From assembly GCA_002427885.1 (NCBI GenBank), contig DIZI01000031.1, positions 62,001-126,000 on the forward strand: DNA of 64,000 nucleotides. Reading direction: 5' to 3'. The stretch is from Paludibacter sp. UBA6032 (GTDB lineage Bacteria > Bacteroidota > Bacteroidia > Bacteroidales > Paludibacteraceae). The notes beneath the pieces are model-generated. The model was not told where the DNA came from. It saw nothing but the letters and a program-made list of their open reading frames with translations, and did no database searches. The stretch's first letter is position 1; every line of letters begins with the position of its first letter. Positions 44,886-54,201 of this stretch are shown in pieces. The translations under genes and the position numbers were made by a program.

Positions 44886-47800
44886 TTAAAGATTTACATT
44901 CACACCCATTGCAAATCGCATTGGTTTTGGTGTTGCTGCATTGTCAATGTACATGGGATACAGACCGTCAACGAATTTCAAACTGATTTCGGGATCCTGC
45001 CCCTGATAATTTGTAAATGTCAACAAATCATAGCCGGTTGCATATACCTGCAGGCGTCTGATATGCAATTTATCCGAAATTTTCTTCGGAAGGTCGTATT
45101 TCAAAGTCAGCGTTTTCAATCGTAAGAATGATGCGTCTTCCAGAAAACGGTCCGAACCAAGATCGTTGTAACCTCGTCCATATAATGCACGGGGTATTTC
45201 GGTATCATCACCTTCGTGTCTCCAACGACGGAGCACAGCTGTACTTTGGTTATCACTTCCATACATATATTCATTGTTCATGCGTACTGCATTGATTACC
45301 TTTTGTCCGGCGCGACCGTGGAATGTTGCTACCAATCCAATATTTTTATAGGTTAAATTGAATCCGAAGCCACCCGTAAATAATGGGTTTGAGTTTCCAA
45401 TATAAACGATATCATATTGATTTATAACCCCATCGTGATTTATATCGGCATACTTAGCATCACCTGCATAAGTTTTTACTGAACCATTTTTCGTAACAAC
45501 AGGACTACCGTTGATATCATAAATAGTATTACCAGCGGCATCTTTTGCGTAGGTTTCAGCAGTATTCTGATAGACACCCAGGTATTTATATCCGTAGAAC
45601 GAACCGAGTGGATCTCCAGCGGTAAGTTTGTACGCATAATTTTTGTTGCCGAAAGTATAATTCAAATCTTGTTTATTTGCAGGTAATTCAACAATTTCAT
45701 TTTTATTCTGAGAAATGTTGAAATTTACATTCATTTTCCAGTCTTTGGTTTTTATCAACTGAAGATCTGTGCTGAATTCCCAACCCTTATTATCCATTTT
45801 TCCCGAGTTATAGTACTTCACAGAAGTATAACCTGTGGTAGATGGAACTGTAACATCTTTTTGTAACATGTTGGATGTCAGTTTATCATACAGGTCAAGT
45901 GACAAATTTATGCTATTGTTAAACAATCCAACATCTATACCGATATTAGTTTGTGTTACTGTTTCGTAGGTAATGTTATCCAATTGAATTTTTACCGGTT
46001 GAATGGCAGCCATGTCAATATATCCATTCGTTATAGCACTTAACGATCCAATATATGGGGCTGAACCTGAAGGAGAATTACCACTTTGTCCCCAGTTAAC
46101 ACGGAATTTCCCAAGTGACAGGAACTTATAATTTTCTAAAAATTTTTCATCACCAAACAACCAGGCAGCTCCAATATTTGGAAAGATACCCCAACGGTTT
46201 TTTACGGGTAAACTGGCACTTGCTTCAGCACCAACACCACCACTCACAATGTACTTTTCCGAAAAAGAGTATTGAGCATTTAATAATCCTCCCATGCTTC
46301 TATCGATAACATGACCGGAACCAGGGCCTAAATTTTTTGTGTTGCTTCCTGAAATCAAATCGGTAATACCGGAACTGGCTGCACCCGTAGTACTTCCTGA
46401 AAAACTTGATGAGCTCTGATTTTCTGTGTTAAATTTAGCACTTAACAATACTTTGTGTTTTTCTGCAAATGTTTTGTTGAAAAGCAGTCTGTTTTCAGTT
46501 GTCAGATACATAACATCGGATCCTCCTTCGGAACTAATACCGGCATACTGGCTAATAAATGATTGACCCGTAACGGATTGTGGTAAGTACTTTTCGGTTT
46601 TGTTCATATTGGTCTGGAAACCCAAAATTCCGTAATAATCCAATCCATCCAGTAATTTGTAGTGCAGGTTAAAAATCATCAAACTCGATACGGCTGTCGT
46701 TTGATTTTTTCCTTCGTATGCCAGTGCAACATTATTTAGTGTAGCATTGGTTGAATAGGAACCTTGCAGATAACTATAAGGTGTGAAATATTCAGAAGTT
46801 GGATTGCCGTCACTACCAATAATATATGGGCTCATATTTGGCATTTTTGTTAATGCATCTCCACGTATTGAATTGTCCAGATAACTATCTGTGTATGTAG
46901 CATCTCTGACACCACGTGTAAAACTGTAATTTAAACCAATATCCAATTTATCGGAGAACTTATATTGCGTGTTGAAGTTTCCGCTAAAACGTTGGTATTT
47001 TGTTCCGATTGTTGTTCCTTCATCACTTAAATGTCCGAGTGATAAGCGGTAATTGGCTTTTTCACCTCCACCAGAAAGTGAAAGGTTATTGTCGAACGAC
47101 ATTCCGTTTTGTGTAATTAAATCCAACCAATTCACATCCTGATTGTATTCTTCAAAATATGTCCAGGCAGGATCGTAACCAATCTCTTTCGTATTATAAA
47201 GCAAGTTCATATAGGTAGTGGCTTCACTTGTACCTTGTCCAACATCGTTAATCGAATTCCAAAGCGCATCCTGGATCATTGATACATACTGCTTGGCATT
47301 AAGCATTGGAATCGAATTCCGTTCTTTGCTGGTTTCATATTTGGTTGAATACGATAATGACATTCTACCTTTACTTCCTTTTTTTGTTGTAATCAACAGT
47401 GCTCCGTTGGCTGCTTTTGAACCATAAATGGCTGTGGCGGCAGCATCTTTCAACACTTCGATACTGGCGATGTCACTTGGCGCAATGTTGAGTAACTGAC
47501 TATAATCTTCAGAGTTTGCAGTTGCAAAGCTAAAGTCGGGAGAAATATCAACCGGCATTGGAACACCATCCAAAACAAATAATGGTTCTGATGACGCGCT
47601 TAATGAAGATGTCCCACGAATACGGATTGAACTTCCGGAACCGGGATCGGCACCAGTCAGAATGTCAACATTGGCTAAAGCTCCCTGCAATGCTTCCGTT
47701 ATATTTGTAACATTAGCAGTTTCCAGACCTTCCATGGTAACCTTTGAAATGGCTGAAACACGTTCTCGGGTAGTTTGTCCTAAAGAATTCTTCTCTATTC

Positions 47801-48146
47801 GTTTACCTTCTACTTCAACTCCTTCAAATGTGGTTGCATCAACCAATTTGATATCTATCGTTGCCTGATCGGTATATTTAACTGACTTTGATTTATAGCC
47901 TACGTATGAGAAAACAATGGTTAAATTTGTTTTGTCCGGAATTCTCAGATGGTATTCTCCATTTAAATCAACTATCGAGCCGCTTAATGACCGATGCTCT
48001 GAATTCATAACATATACATTTGCACCGGTTAGTGCTTCGTTATTTTCAGAATCGCGAACTGTACCAGTAAGCACTTTTTGTGCAGCTATCGATTGCACTA
48101 CCAAAAGAGCAACCAACGATATGATTATTTTGCGAAATATCTTCAT
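44886..48146 (-). CDS. SusC/RagA family TonB-dependent transporter
   Basis: 1086 aa. Signal peptide (ending IAAQ), CarboxypepD_reg domain (TGTVRDSENNEALTGANVYV), and a canonical SusC plug (LFVLDGVPMPV, PSDIASIEVLKDAAATAIYG, KAANGALLITTKKGSKG). The barrel ends RPMRFAMGVNVNL-like. It is the importer of the first SusCD pair. Energy comes from TonB-ExbBD, for example the set at 4.2-6.2 kb. Confidence 0.95.
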   Translation of the reverse strand: MKIFRKIIISLVALLVVQSIAAQKVLTGTVRDSENNEALTGANVYVMNSEHRSLSGSIVDLNGEYHLRIPDKTNLTIVFSYVGYKSKSVKYTDQATIDIKLVDATTFEGVEVEGKRIEKNSLGQTTRERVSAISKVTMEGLETANVTNITEALQGALANVDILTGADPGSGSSIRIRGTSSLSASSEPLFVLDGVPMPVDISPDFSFATANSEDYSQLLNIAPSDIASIEVLKDAAATAIYGSKAANGALLITTKKGSKGRMSLSYSTKYETSKERNSIPMLNAKQYVSMIQDALWNSINDVGQGTSEATTYMNLLYNTKEIGYDPAWTYFEEYNQDVNWLDLITQNGMSFDNNLSLSGGGEKANYRLSLGHLSDEGTTIGTKYQRFSGNFNTQYKFSDKLDIGLNYSFTRGVRDATYTDSYLDNSIRGDALTKMPNMSPYIIGSDGNPTSEYFTPYSYLQGSYSTNATLNNVALAYEGKNQTTAVSSLMIFNLHYKLLDGLDYYGILGFQTNMNKTEKYLPQSVTGQSFISQYAGISSEGGSDVMYLTTENRLLFNKTFAEKHKVLLSAKFNTENQSSSSFSGSTTGAASSGITDLISGSNTKNLGPGSGHVIDRSMGGLLNAQYSFSEKYIVSGGVGAEASASLPVKNRWGIFPNIGAAWLFGDEKFLENYKFLSLGKFRVNWGQSGNSPSGSAPYIGSLSAITNGYIDMAAIQPVKIQLDNITYETVTQTNIGIDVGLFNNSINLSLDLYDKLTSNMLQKDVTVPSTTGYTSVKYYNSGKMDNKGWEFSTDLQLIKTKDWKMNVNFNISQNKNEIVELPANKQDLNYTFGNKNYAYKLTAGDPLGSFYGYKYLGVYQNTAETYAKDAAGNTIYDINGSPVVTKNGSVKTYAGDAKYADINHDGVINQYDIVYIGNSNPLFTGGFGFNLTYKNIGLVATFHGRAGQKVINAVRMNNEYMYGSDNQSTAVLRRWRHEGDDTEIPRALYGRGYNDLGSDRFLEDASFLRLKTLTLKYDLPKKISDKLHIRRLQVYATGYDLLTFTNYQGQDPEISLKFVDGLYPMYIDNAATPKPMRFAMGVNVNL

Positions 48147-48159
48147 ATTATAATTTATT

Positions 48160-50331
48160 TTATTCTACACTCAATGATTTGTCAATAAGATAAACAGCAC
48201 CATCTGCATAAATATATGGAAAATAGTTTGTTACTTTTGCTTCATTTCCTTTTGCATCAATAATAACGAGCTCCGTCCCACGATCCACTAAAGTATAAGT
48301 TACTGCAGTGCCATCTGATTTTTTTCCAAACGATACTAATGTGCCTTGTACCTTTGCATTGGGGAATGGATAATCAAGTAAATTGCTGGAATTCACATTT
48401 ATAAAATAGGGTTTCAGAAACGCGGCAATGTTATCTGCCGTTTTACTGGGCAAAGCTGCATAAAGAGCTGCAAGACTGGTTGCAGGTGGAATTAACAAAA
48501 TAAACCTCTCACCCTGCAAAAAACTATAAGGAGGAGTTGAAGTGGTAAAAGTTGCAACACCCGCATAGGATATAAAGGTTTTTAAGTCTGCAGGGCAAGA
48601 AGTCGTTTTCAGGTTTTTAAACTGACTAAACTCAGGAGTCAGTCCCGAAGCTGATTCTCCGCTCAATGCATAGGCATCGCCATTGCTGTAACTGTTGATC
48701 TTTGTGAATGTAGGTACTTTATCATCTACTCCAAGATTATAAAGATATGAAGAATATACTTTATTATCCTTAGTATATAAATAGTTAAATGAATTCAATG
48801 TACGATAAACAAATTCATTTCCATTTCTGCTTGAAATTACTTCGGTTGCAATATGCGCACCGGCAAATGTTTTCTTTTGAGTTGTATTCATCGCGGTAGG
48901 ACCATTGTCACCTTCAATATTAACTACCTGATATCCATATTTGAATGTATTAGTGATATCATATGTAATGGCTTTACCATCCAGATTGGTAAAGTCCAGA
49001 ATCATTTTATTAGACGGATAAAAAACGCTGAATTTAGTTGCATCCGATATTAATGTAGGAACATAACCGCCATTTTTCATTATATCTAAAATCAGATTAT
49101 AGGCAGTGTCGCAATACATAGGAGCTGTAACTTTCTCAAACATAGGTGGAACTATAATTTGATTTAGTCCATATATTGCACCGTTCACACAAATATTTTT
49201 CTTTTGAACATTTGACCGGTCGAACTGAATCGTATTACCATATGTTGACTTAATTAATCCGGATTCAATCTGTCCGGGAAAAAGTATCGTGCCACTATAA
49301 ACGTGATTTTGCAATAACGCCAACATGGGTTCGAAATTTACTTTTGAAATGTCGCTATAGTATGGTGCCCAGTATTTATTAAAAAATGCTTGCATTGCAT
49401 TGTTATCGGGAGCAAATACATTGTTTGCACCATAAGACAAAATAGATAATGCCTGGTAAGTAGAAACCGGCCATTCTGATGATATAGCAGGAAGTACAAA
49501 ACTATAATTTTTTATATATAGTGAATCGCCATTACCATAGTCAGTCGTTGAGACTGCATCATACTGATAGGCAGCAAATCTTTCGAAGGCATTGTAAAAA
49601 TCCGAATAATTTGCATCCGTTTTTAAATTGGTATAAATGGTTTCAAGTGGTTCCAATACCTTATCAATAGTGTATACATATCCATTGTCCGAGACGATAG
49701 CATATTCTTTAACCGATGCATCAGAAATATTGAACCCATTTGCACCTGTCCAGGTGGAGCCGGGATAAAAGAACTCGTAATTTGATTTTGCATCGATATT
49801 ATTACTCGTGAAAAAATTATTCGAGAATACAGGGATGAAGCGATCGAAGTGAACAACTTTGTAAAATTTGCCGGAAGTTGCATCCATCTCTGTTGAGATT
49901 GAATCCCGGCTTTTGGTCCGGAACTTATAATACATTCCTGCCATAGGGTTAACTGACTCGATTCCATTTGGTTTATAGTCTTCAAACGCTTCTTTGTTGA
50001 AAGAGTAAAATAATAAATGAAATCCGATTAATTTATCCAGTTGTGTTTTGGAAATAGCATCAACTGAGGTATAATTATGTTTAGTCAGGTAAACCTGAAA
50101 CGCCGAATCATTTGGTGCCATTACAGTTACCAACCCCTTACCCTGTACCAGATCTTTAAATGAAGATCTTTCAACAGCAGATAAAAAGAGCTTATAGTTT
50201 CCTTTCTTTTCAAGAACTTCCCAAGCGTTGCCCTTTAACCAACCGGGAGTTGCATAGTACTTATCCAATTCACTTACACACGAGGTGAAAGCAAGAAGAA
50301 AAAATACTAAAATCGGAGTCCATTTTTTCAT
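48160..50331 (-). CDS. Large multi-FAS1 domain lipoprotein
   Basis: 723 aa, lipoprotein Cys18 (FTSC). I count about four FAS1 domains: 38-230 (VTVMAPNDSAFQ, GFHLLFYSF, YTIDKVLEP), 240-400 (FAPDNNAMQAFFNKYW, LQNHVYSG), 405-540 (FSVFYPSNKMILDF), and 570-723 (FILLIPPATSLAAL, YLIDKSLSVE). The fourth is divergent. It lacks the C-terminal beta-sandwich of the other two FAS1 proteins. First gene of the FAS1-susC-susD-FAS1-FAS1-susC-susD block. A start at 50343 (MGKIMKKW) is also possible; 50331 gives the cleaner signal. Confidence 0.87.
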   Translation of the reverse strand: MKKWTPILVFFLLAFTSCVSELDKYYATPGWLKGNAWEVLEKKGNYKLFLSAVERSSFKDLVQGKGLVTVMAPNDSAFQVYLTKHNYTSVDAISKTQLDKLIGFHLLFYSFNKEAFEDYKPNGIESVNPMAGMYYKFRTKSRDSISTEMDATSGKFYKVVHFDRFIPVFSNNFFTSNNIDAKSNYEFFYPGSTWTGANGFNISDASVKEYAIVSDNGYVYTIDKVLEPLETIYTNLKTDANYSDFYNAFERFAAYQYDAVSTTDYGNGDSLYIKNYSFVLPAISSEWPVSTYQALSILSYGANNVFAPDNNAMQAFFNKYWAPYYSDISKVNFEPMLALLQNHVYSGTILFPGQIESGLIKSTYGNTIQFDRSNVQKKNICVNGAIYGLNQIIVPPMFEKVTAPMYCDTAYNLILDIMKNGGYVPTLISDATKFSVFYPSNKMILDFTNLDGKAITYDITNTFKYGYQVVNIEGDNGPTAMNTTQKKTFAGAHIATEVISSRNGNEFVYRTLNSFNYLYTKDNKVYSSYLYNLGVDDKVPTFTKINSYSNGDAYALSGESASGLTPEFSQFKNLKTTSCPADLKTFISYAGVATFTTSTPPYSFLQGERFILLIPPATSLAALYAALPSKTADNIAAFLKPYFINVNSSNLLDYPFPNAKVQGTLVSFGKKSDGTAVTYTLVDRGTELVIIDAKGNEAKVTNYFPYIYADGAVYLIDKSLSVE

Positions 50332-50416
50332 GATTTTTCCCATTTTCTATTGTTTTGTGCTAAATTTCTATATAATAATTTGTGAGATTCTTAAATTTAA
50401 TATTAATAATTGTTGA

Positions 50417-52519
50417 TTAAGGCATTGGTTTTAAATCTTCCCATTTTACATCCCAATTCCCATCCTTTGGAAAACCAGGATTTTTAATTTTATTGCCATC
50501 CCAGCCGGCACACATCATGGCTACAGCTGTAAGTAAACCACCATTACCCGGTAAATATATTCGTAATCGGTTGTCCTGATAATTGTGTCCGTTAACTAAA
50601 TAGGTATTCGTTCGTTTATCCATAAGAAGTGCTCCGACAGCTTTCTCAGTATCACCAAGTCTGGCAGCATTCATGGCTGTCATTGGATAATCCCAGCCCC
50701 AGGTCTGATTCCAGTTCCAGTTTGTCCAAATCCAGTTCAATGTGTTTTGCATGATACCTTTACGAAATAAAGGACAGTTTGGGAGTATCCCAAATGCTCC
50801 TAAAACAGCCATATGGTCTGAAGTAAAACGAATGTCCCTGTAAGTTTCGGGAGCGGTTTCAGCGGCCAAATACAAACTGTCTTTAGAGGCAAGCGGTGAA
50901 AGTTTTTTAATCATATTATCCCATTGTGGATTTCGTTTTAATCCCATTCGTTCACGCCATTCTTGAGCAATATTCAACGCAAAATGCCAATAAGATAATT
51001 CAAAAGGTGGATTAACTGTTTCTGAAGCACGTAAAGTTTCCTGAGCAGGAATAATTCCTTTTAAAATATATCGATTGTTGGCAGAATCGTAATCTGCAAA
51101 CGAATACATAAATTTAGCAGTTTCGTCAATAAGTTTACTGTATTTTAAAAGCAGTTCTTTGGTTGGATGATCTCTGTAAACTAATTCAGCTAAATAAATA
51201 ATATGAGGTTGTTGCCAGATGAGGAATGATCCAACTTTTGAAGGCGCTTCAGTACCTGAAGGATCGGTCATTTTCATCCAACGAACACCATCAAAACCTT
51301 GTCTTTTTGCAATTTCTTTTGCAACAGGTAATGCGTTATTATACCATCCCAACGTTCTTTCAAGTAAACCGGAACGGCCCCACAAGGCAAATTGAGCTTC
51401 GTGCCACCAAATCATTTCAAGATGAAATTTCCCGTACCAGGAGTTGTATGTCAATCCGGTTTCTTGCGGTGGAGTGGAACCTGCACATTGTATAGCTAAT
51501 AAATACTGCGACAACACAACACGTCTTTCCAGTTCAGGAGCTCTTTTGTCTTTACAGTTCGAAAAGTCGACTGCACCACCGTTCATCCAAAAAGATTTCC
51601 AATAATTTTCAGCAGCCAGTTTTGTTTCTGCAAATGTCGGTTGTATGTTTTTTGTTGGTTTGTTTTCAGTGAAAGCAGCTGTAAAAGCAAATTCATCTGA
51701 TGAGGGTTGTAAAATAAAATAGTTCTTTTCCTTTTCCACTAATTTAGCCCGACCTTCCCACTGAATATTGACGTAATAAATTGTTGCATCAATTTTTCTT
51801 TCGAGTAGTGCCGAGTTTTCAGTCTGGTGAATGAGAGTCGTGCTGTGTTTTTCGTTACTGTTCCAGTCACAGGCATCATCGGTGTGTCCCCCGGTAGGGT
51901 AGGGAAAATGAAATTTAATGGCTGGATGTGCGGTGGAAATAATTCTGGCTCCAATCATATCATTTTGAGGATGACATGTAGTTTCAACGGTTATAGTTTT
52001 ACCATTTAGGTTAAATTGACTCCGTATAAAGCCATTCCACAAATCAAGTTTTTGATTTATAAGAGTAATATTATTAAAATCTGATTCAGAAAAATCGAAC
52101 CCGATTATTCCCAAATGAAGTCTGTGTGGATTAGCTCTTAACCAATCAGCAGCTGCTTTTGATCGCCCCGGCTCATTGAATTGAACCGAATAAGGTTCTT
52201 CTTTGCCTCTGAAATTATAATTTTTAAGAGCATCTTCGGGAATGTAATTGTTGGGGTTCGCAAAACTGTGCCATCCCCATTGGCTTTGTGTACCAAGCGG
52301 AACACCTTGTTTGTATTTTTGTGGAAATGTTTGTAAGCCGGTAGCATCAACTGTATAAGCAAATTCACCGTTGCCAACAGATAATGATGATAAAGAATCA
52401 AAAGCGTTGACCTGTGGATTATTTCTGCTAATTAGTGCTTTACGATCAATTTTTGTTTGCATTTGAGCATTACAAGCAAACAATATAAAGAGGGAACAAG
52501 CAAAGAGAATTTTTCGCAT
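50417..52519 (-). CDS. Six-hairpin glycosidase-like lipoprotein
   Basis: 700 aa, lipoprotein signal with Cys16 (LFAC). It starts with a beta-sandwich domain (LSSLSVGNGEFAYTVDATGLQ) and continues with an (alpha/alpha)6 barrel from about 330: YNSWYGKFHLEMIWWHEAQF, FDGVRWMKMTDPSG, LSYWHFALNIAQEWRE, WGWDYPMTAMNAARLGD. The layout is like GH65/GH95-type enzymes. I cannot assign a family. Substrate probably a pectic oligosaccharide from context. Same strand as the susCD block, 85 bases upstream of it. Confidence 0.8.
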   Translation of the reverse strand: MRKILFACSLFILFACNAQMQTKIDRKALISRNNPQVNAFDSLSSLSVGNGEFAYTVDATGLQTFPQKYKQGVPLGTQSQWGWHSFANPNNYIPEDALKNYNFRGKEEPYSVQFNEPGRSKAAADWLRANPHRLHLGIIGFDFSESDFNNITLINQKLDLWNGFIRSQFNLNGKTITVETTCHPQNDMIGARIISTAHPAIKFHFPYPTGGHTDDACDWNSNEKHSTTLIHQTENSALLERKIDATIYYVNIQWEGRAKLVEKEKNYFILQPSSDEFAFTAAFTENKPTKNIQPTFAETKLAAENYWKSFWMNGGAVDFSNCKDKRAPELERRVVLSQYLLAIQCAGSTPPQETGLTYNSWYGKFHLEMIWWHEAQFALWGRSGLLERTLGWYNNALPVAKEIAKRQGFDGVRWMKMTDPSGTEAPSKVGSFLIWQQPHIIYLAELVYRDHPTKELLLKYSKLIDETAKFMYSFADYDSANNRYILKGIIPAQETLRASETVNPPFELSYWHFALNIAQEWRERMGLKRNPQWDNMIKKLSPLASKDSLYLAAETAPETYRDIRFTSDHMAVLGAFGILPNCPLFRKGIMQNTLNWIWTNWNWNQTWGWDYPMTAMNAARLGDTEKAVGALLMDKRTNTYLVNGHNYQDNRLRIYLPGNGGLLTAVAMMCAGWDGNKIKNPGFPKDGNWDVKWEDLKPMP

Positions 52520-52551
52520 GATTTGATTTCAAGTACTAAATTAAAGGTTTA

Positions 52552-52559
52552 CAAATATA
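52552..52559 (-). promoter_or_regulatory. -7 element upstream of the six-hairpin glycosidase gene
   Basis: Minus-strand TATATTTG fits TAnnTTTG, 32 bases before the ATG at 52519. No -33 TTG is seen, which may mean that an activator is needed. This may drive the long transcript through the susCD block. Confidence 0.4.
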
Positions 52560-52663
52560 ATTAGTAGATTTTGTTTTAGGTGTATTACGAATGACGTTTT
52601 TCATACGTTTTTTGATTGGGATATTAAATTTTCTATATGAAAAACGGAAATTATTAAATAAAC

Positions 52664-54103
52664 TTATCTTTTTAGAATGATTTTCAGAGATTGATTTAGG
52701 TTCGCGTTTTGTAAATTGATAATGTATAATCCATTAGGTAAATTTCTACCCGCTGAATTTGTCCCCTTCCAAATTAGATTAACTGGATTTGAACTTTCTG
52801 CACTAAAATCGAAAACCTGTTGTCCAATTGAATTGAGAATAGAAATTCTTGAGTCTTTACTTGTTGGGATATAATTAATACTTACATATTCCGAGAATGG
52901 ATTTGGAAAGGCAGAAAAGGTTTGTCTTTCTGATAGCATTTTATATGTACCTGTTAAATCATTTGAAACTTTGGCTAATTTATATACTTCACTTCCCGCC
53001 AATAAAAATCCACCTAGTCCAAAGTCTTCAAAATTTGGCATTTTAGTGTAAGAAAGTGGTTGCCCATCGGCAGGTTTACTACCTGATGATTGCATATAGC
53101 CGATACTTCCATCCGGATGAAGAGCATCATTAATCAATCCGTTCCAGGCTTTAGTTACAGATGGATAATAGGTTATAGAATCAAGAATCCCATTATTTAT
53201 ACCCCATGCCAAACCATAAGTAAAAAATACAGTTCCGGAACTTTCTTTGCCACCATAATCGTTTGCATCTCCTAAATTACAATTCCAAAAACCATCTCCA
53301 CGTTGAATTCTGATTAGTTTGGCTGCCATCTTTTTAAATGTAGATATATATTCATCACGATGCGAAGCAGTAACAGGTATCACATCGAGTGTACGGGTTA
53401 GGGCTGCAAATACCCAACCATTACCACGTGACCAGTAAACCGGTAATCCGTTCGGGCTGGTTTTGGGAGGTAAATATACGCTGTCGCGATACCAGAGAGA
53501 ATCGGCAGGATTATATAATCCAACTCCTTTTGCCTGACTTTTTGTGTAGTTATATAAATCATACATTTTTTCATAATACCTTGAATCATTTTTAATGACT
53601 CCGAATTTAGCAAAGACAGGCATTGCCATATGTAGGGCATCGATCCACCACCAATCGTTACTTTTTGAAGAATTCAACATAGCATCAATACTATTTTGCA
53701 TGGTTGCAATTCGTTCGGCTTTTGTTGGATCGAGCTGAAATAATTCAAGGTAGGTTTGTCCGCAACATTGATTATCGGCAATTCGTGTAACTGTTGTTCC
53801 GGTATAAGTTGGTTGCCAATGATGATAAGTTCCCCAATCGACTGCATATTTGAGTAATTGAGCATCAGTTTTAATATAATATAATTGCATCAAACCTTCG
53901 TAATAAGTACCTCTGGTCCAAAGATTACTCGGACGTGATTTGTCTGTCACAATATTTGCTGAGGGATCAGGCCATTTATTCGTGAAATAATTATTGGCAA
54001 GTACCATTTTCTCCAAAACCTGTTGTTTTGTGGGTAATTGCTGGGCGTTTGCAATACTTAAAAGACTACAACAAATGCAGATAAGCATCATGTGTTTTTT
54101 CAT
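52664..54103 (-). CDS. GH105 unsaturated rhamnogalacturonyl hydrolase, T9SS-exported
   Basis: 479 aa. Signal peptide (ending IANA), GH105 (alpha/alpha)6 barrel with RPSNLWTRGTYYEGLM, WWWIDALHMAMPVF (D155, candidate catalytic Asp), PVYWSRGNGWVF and NFEDFGLGGFLLA, then a T9SS type A sorting domain from about 405 (FPNPFSEYVSINY... LPNGLYIINLQ... IILKR). It removes the unsaturated uronic acid that lyases leave on rhamnogalacturonan fragments. The sorting domain would place it on the surface or outside, unusual for an enzyme type that usually works inside on oligosaccharides. Confidence 0.92.
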   Translation of the reverse strand: MKKHMMLICICCSLLSIANAQQLPTKQQVLEKMVLANNYFTNKWPDPSANIVTDKSRPSNLWTRGTYYEGLMQLYYIKTDAQLLKYAVDWGTYHHWQPTYTGTTVTRIADNQCCGQTYLELFQLDPTKAERIATMQNSIDAMLNSSKSNDWWWIDALHMAMPVFAKFGVIKNDSRYYEKMYDLYNYTKSQAKGVGLYNPADSLWYRDSVYLPPKTSPNGLPVYWSRGNGWVFAALTRTLDVIPVTASHRDEYISTFKKMAAKLIRIQRGDGFWNCNLGDANDYGGKESSGTVFFTYGLAWGINNGILDSITYYPSVTKAWNGLINDALHPDGSIGYMQSSGSKPADGQPLSYTKMPNFEDFGLGGFLLAGSEVYKLAKVSNDLTGTYKMLSERQTFSAFPNPFSEYVSINYIPTSKDSRISILNSIGQQVFDFSAESSNPVNLIWKGTNSAGRNLPNGLYIINLQNANLNQSLKIILKR

Positions 54104-54141
54104 ACACTTAAGGATGGACGTATTTATATTACTTTTAATAG

Positions 54142-54179
54142 AAATTACGCGTTACAAAGTGACTTATAACGCGTAATTT
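54142..54179. terminator. 13-bp perfect hairpin upstream of the GH105 gene
   Basis: AAATTACGCGTTA (54142-54154) and TAACGCGTAATTT (54167-54179) form a perfect stem with a 12-base loop. It follows the minus-strand gene ending at 54202 and probably ends that transcript. Confidence 0.65.
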
Positions 54180-54201
54180 TAAATGAATGCTATTATTAAT
54201 T

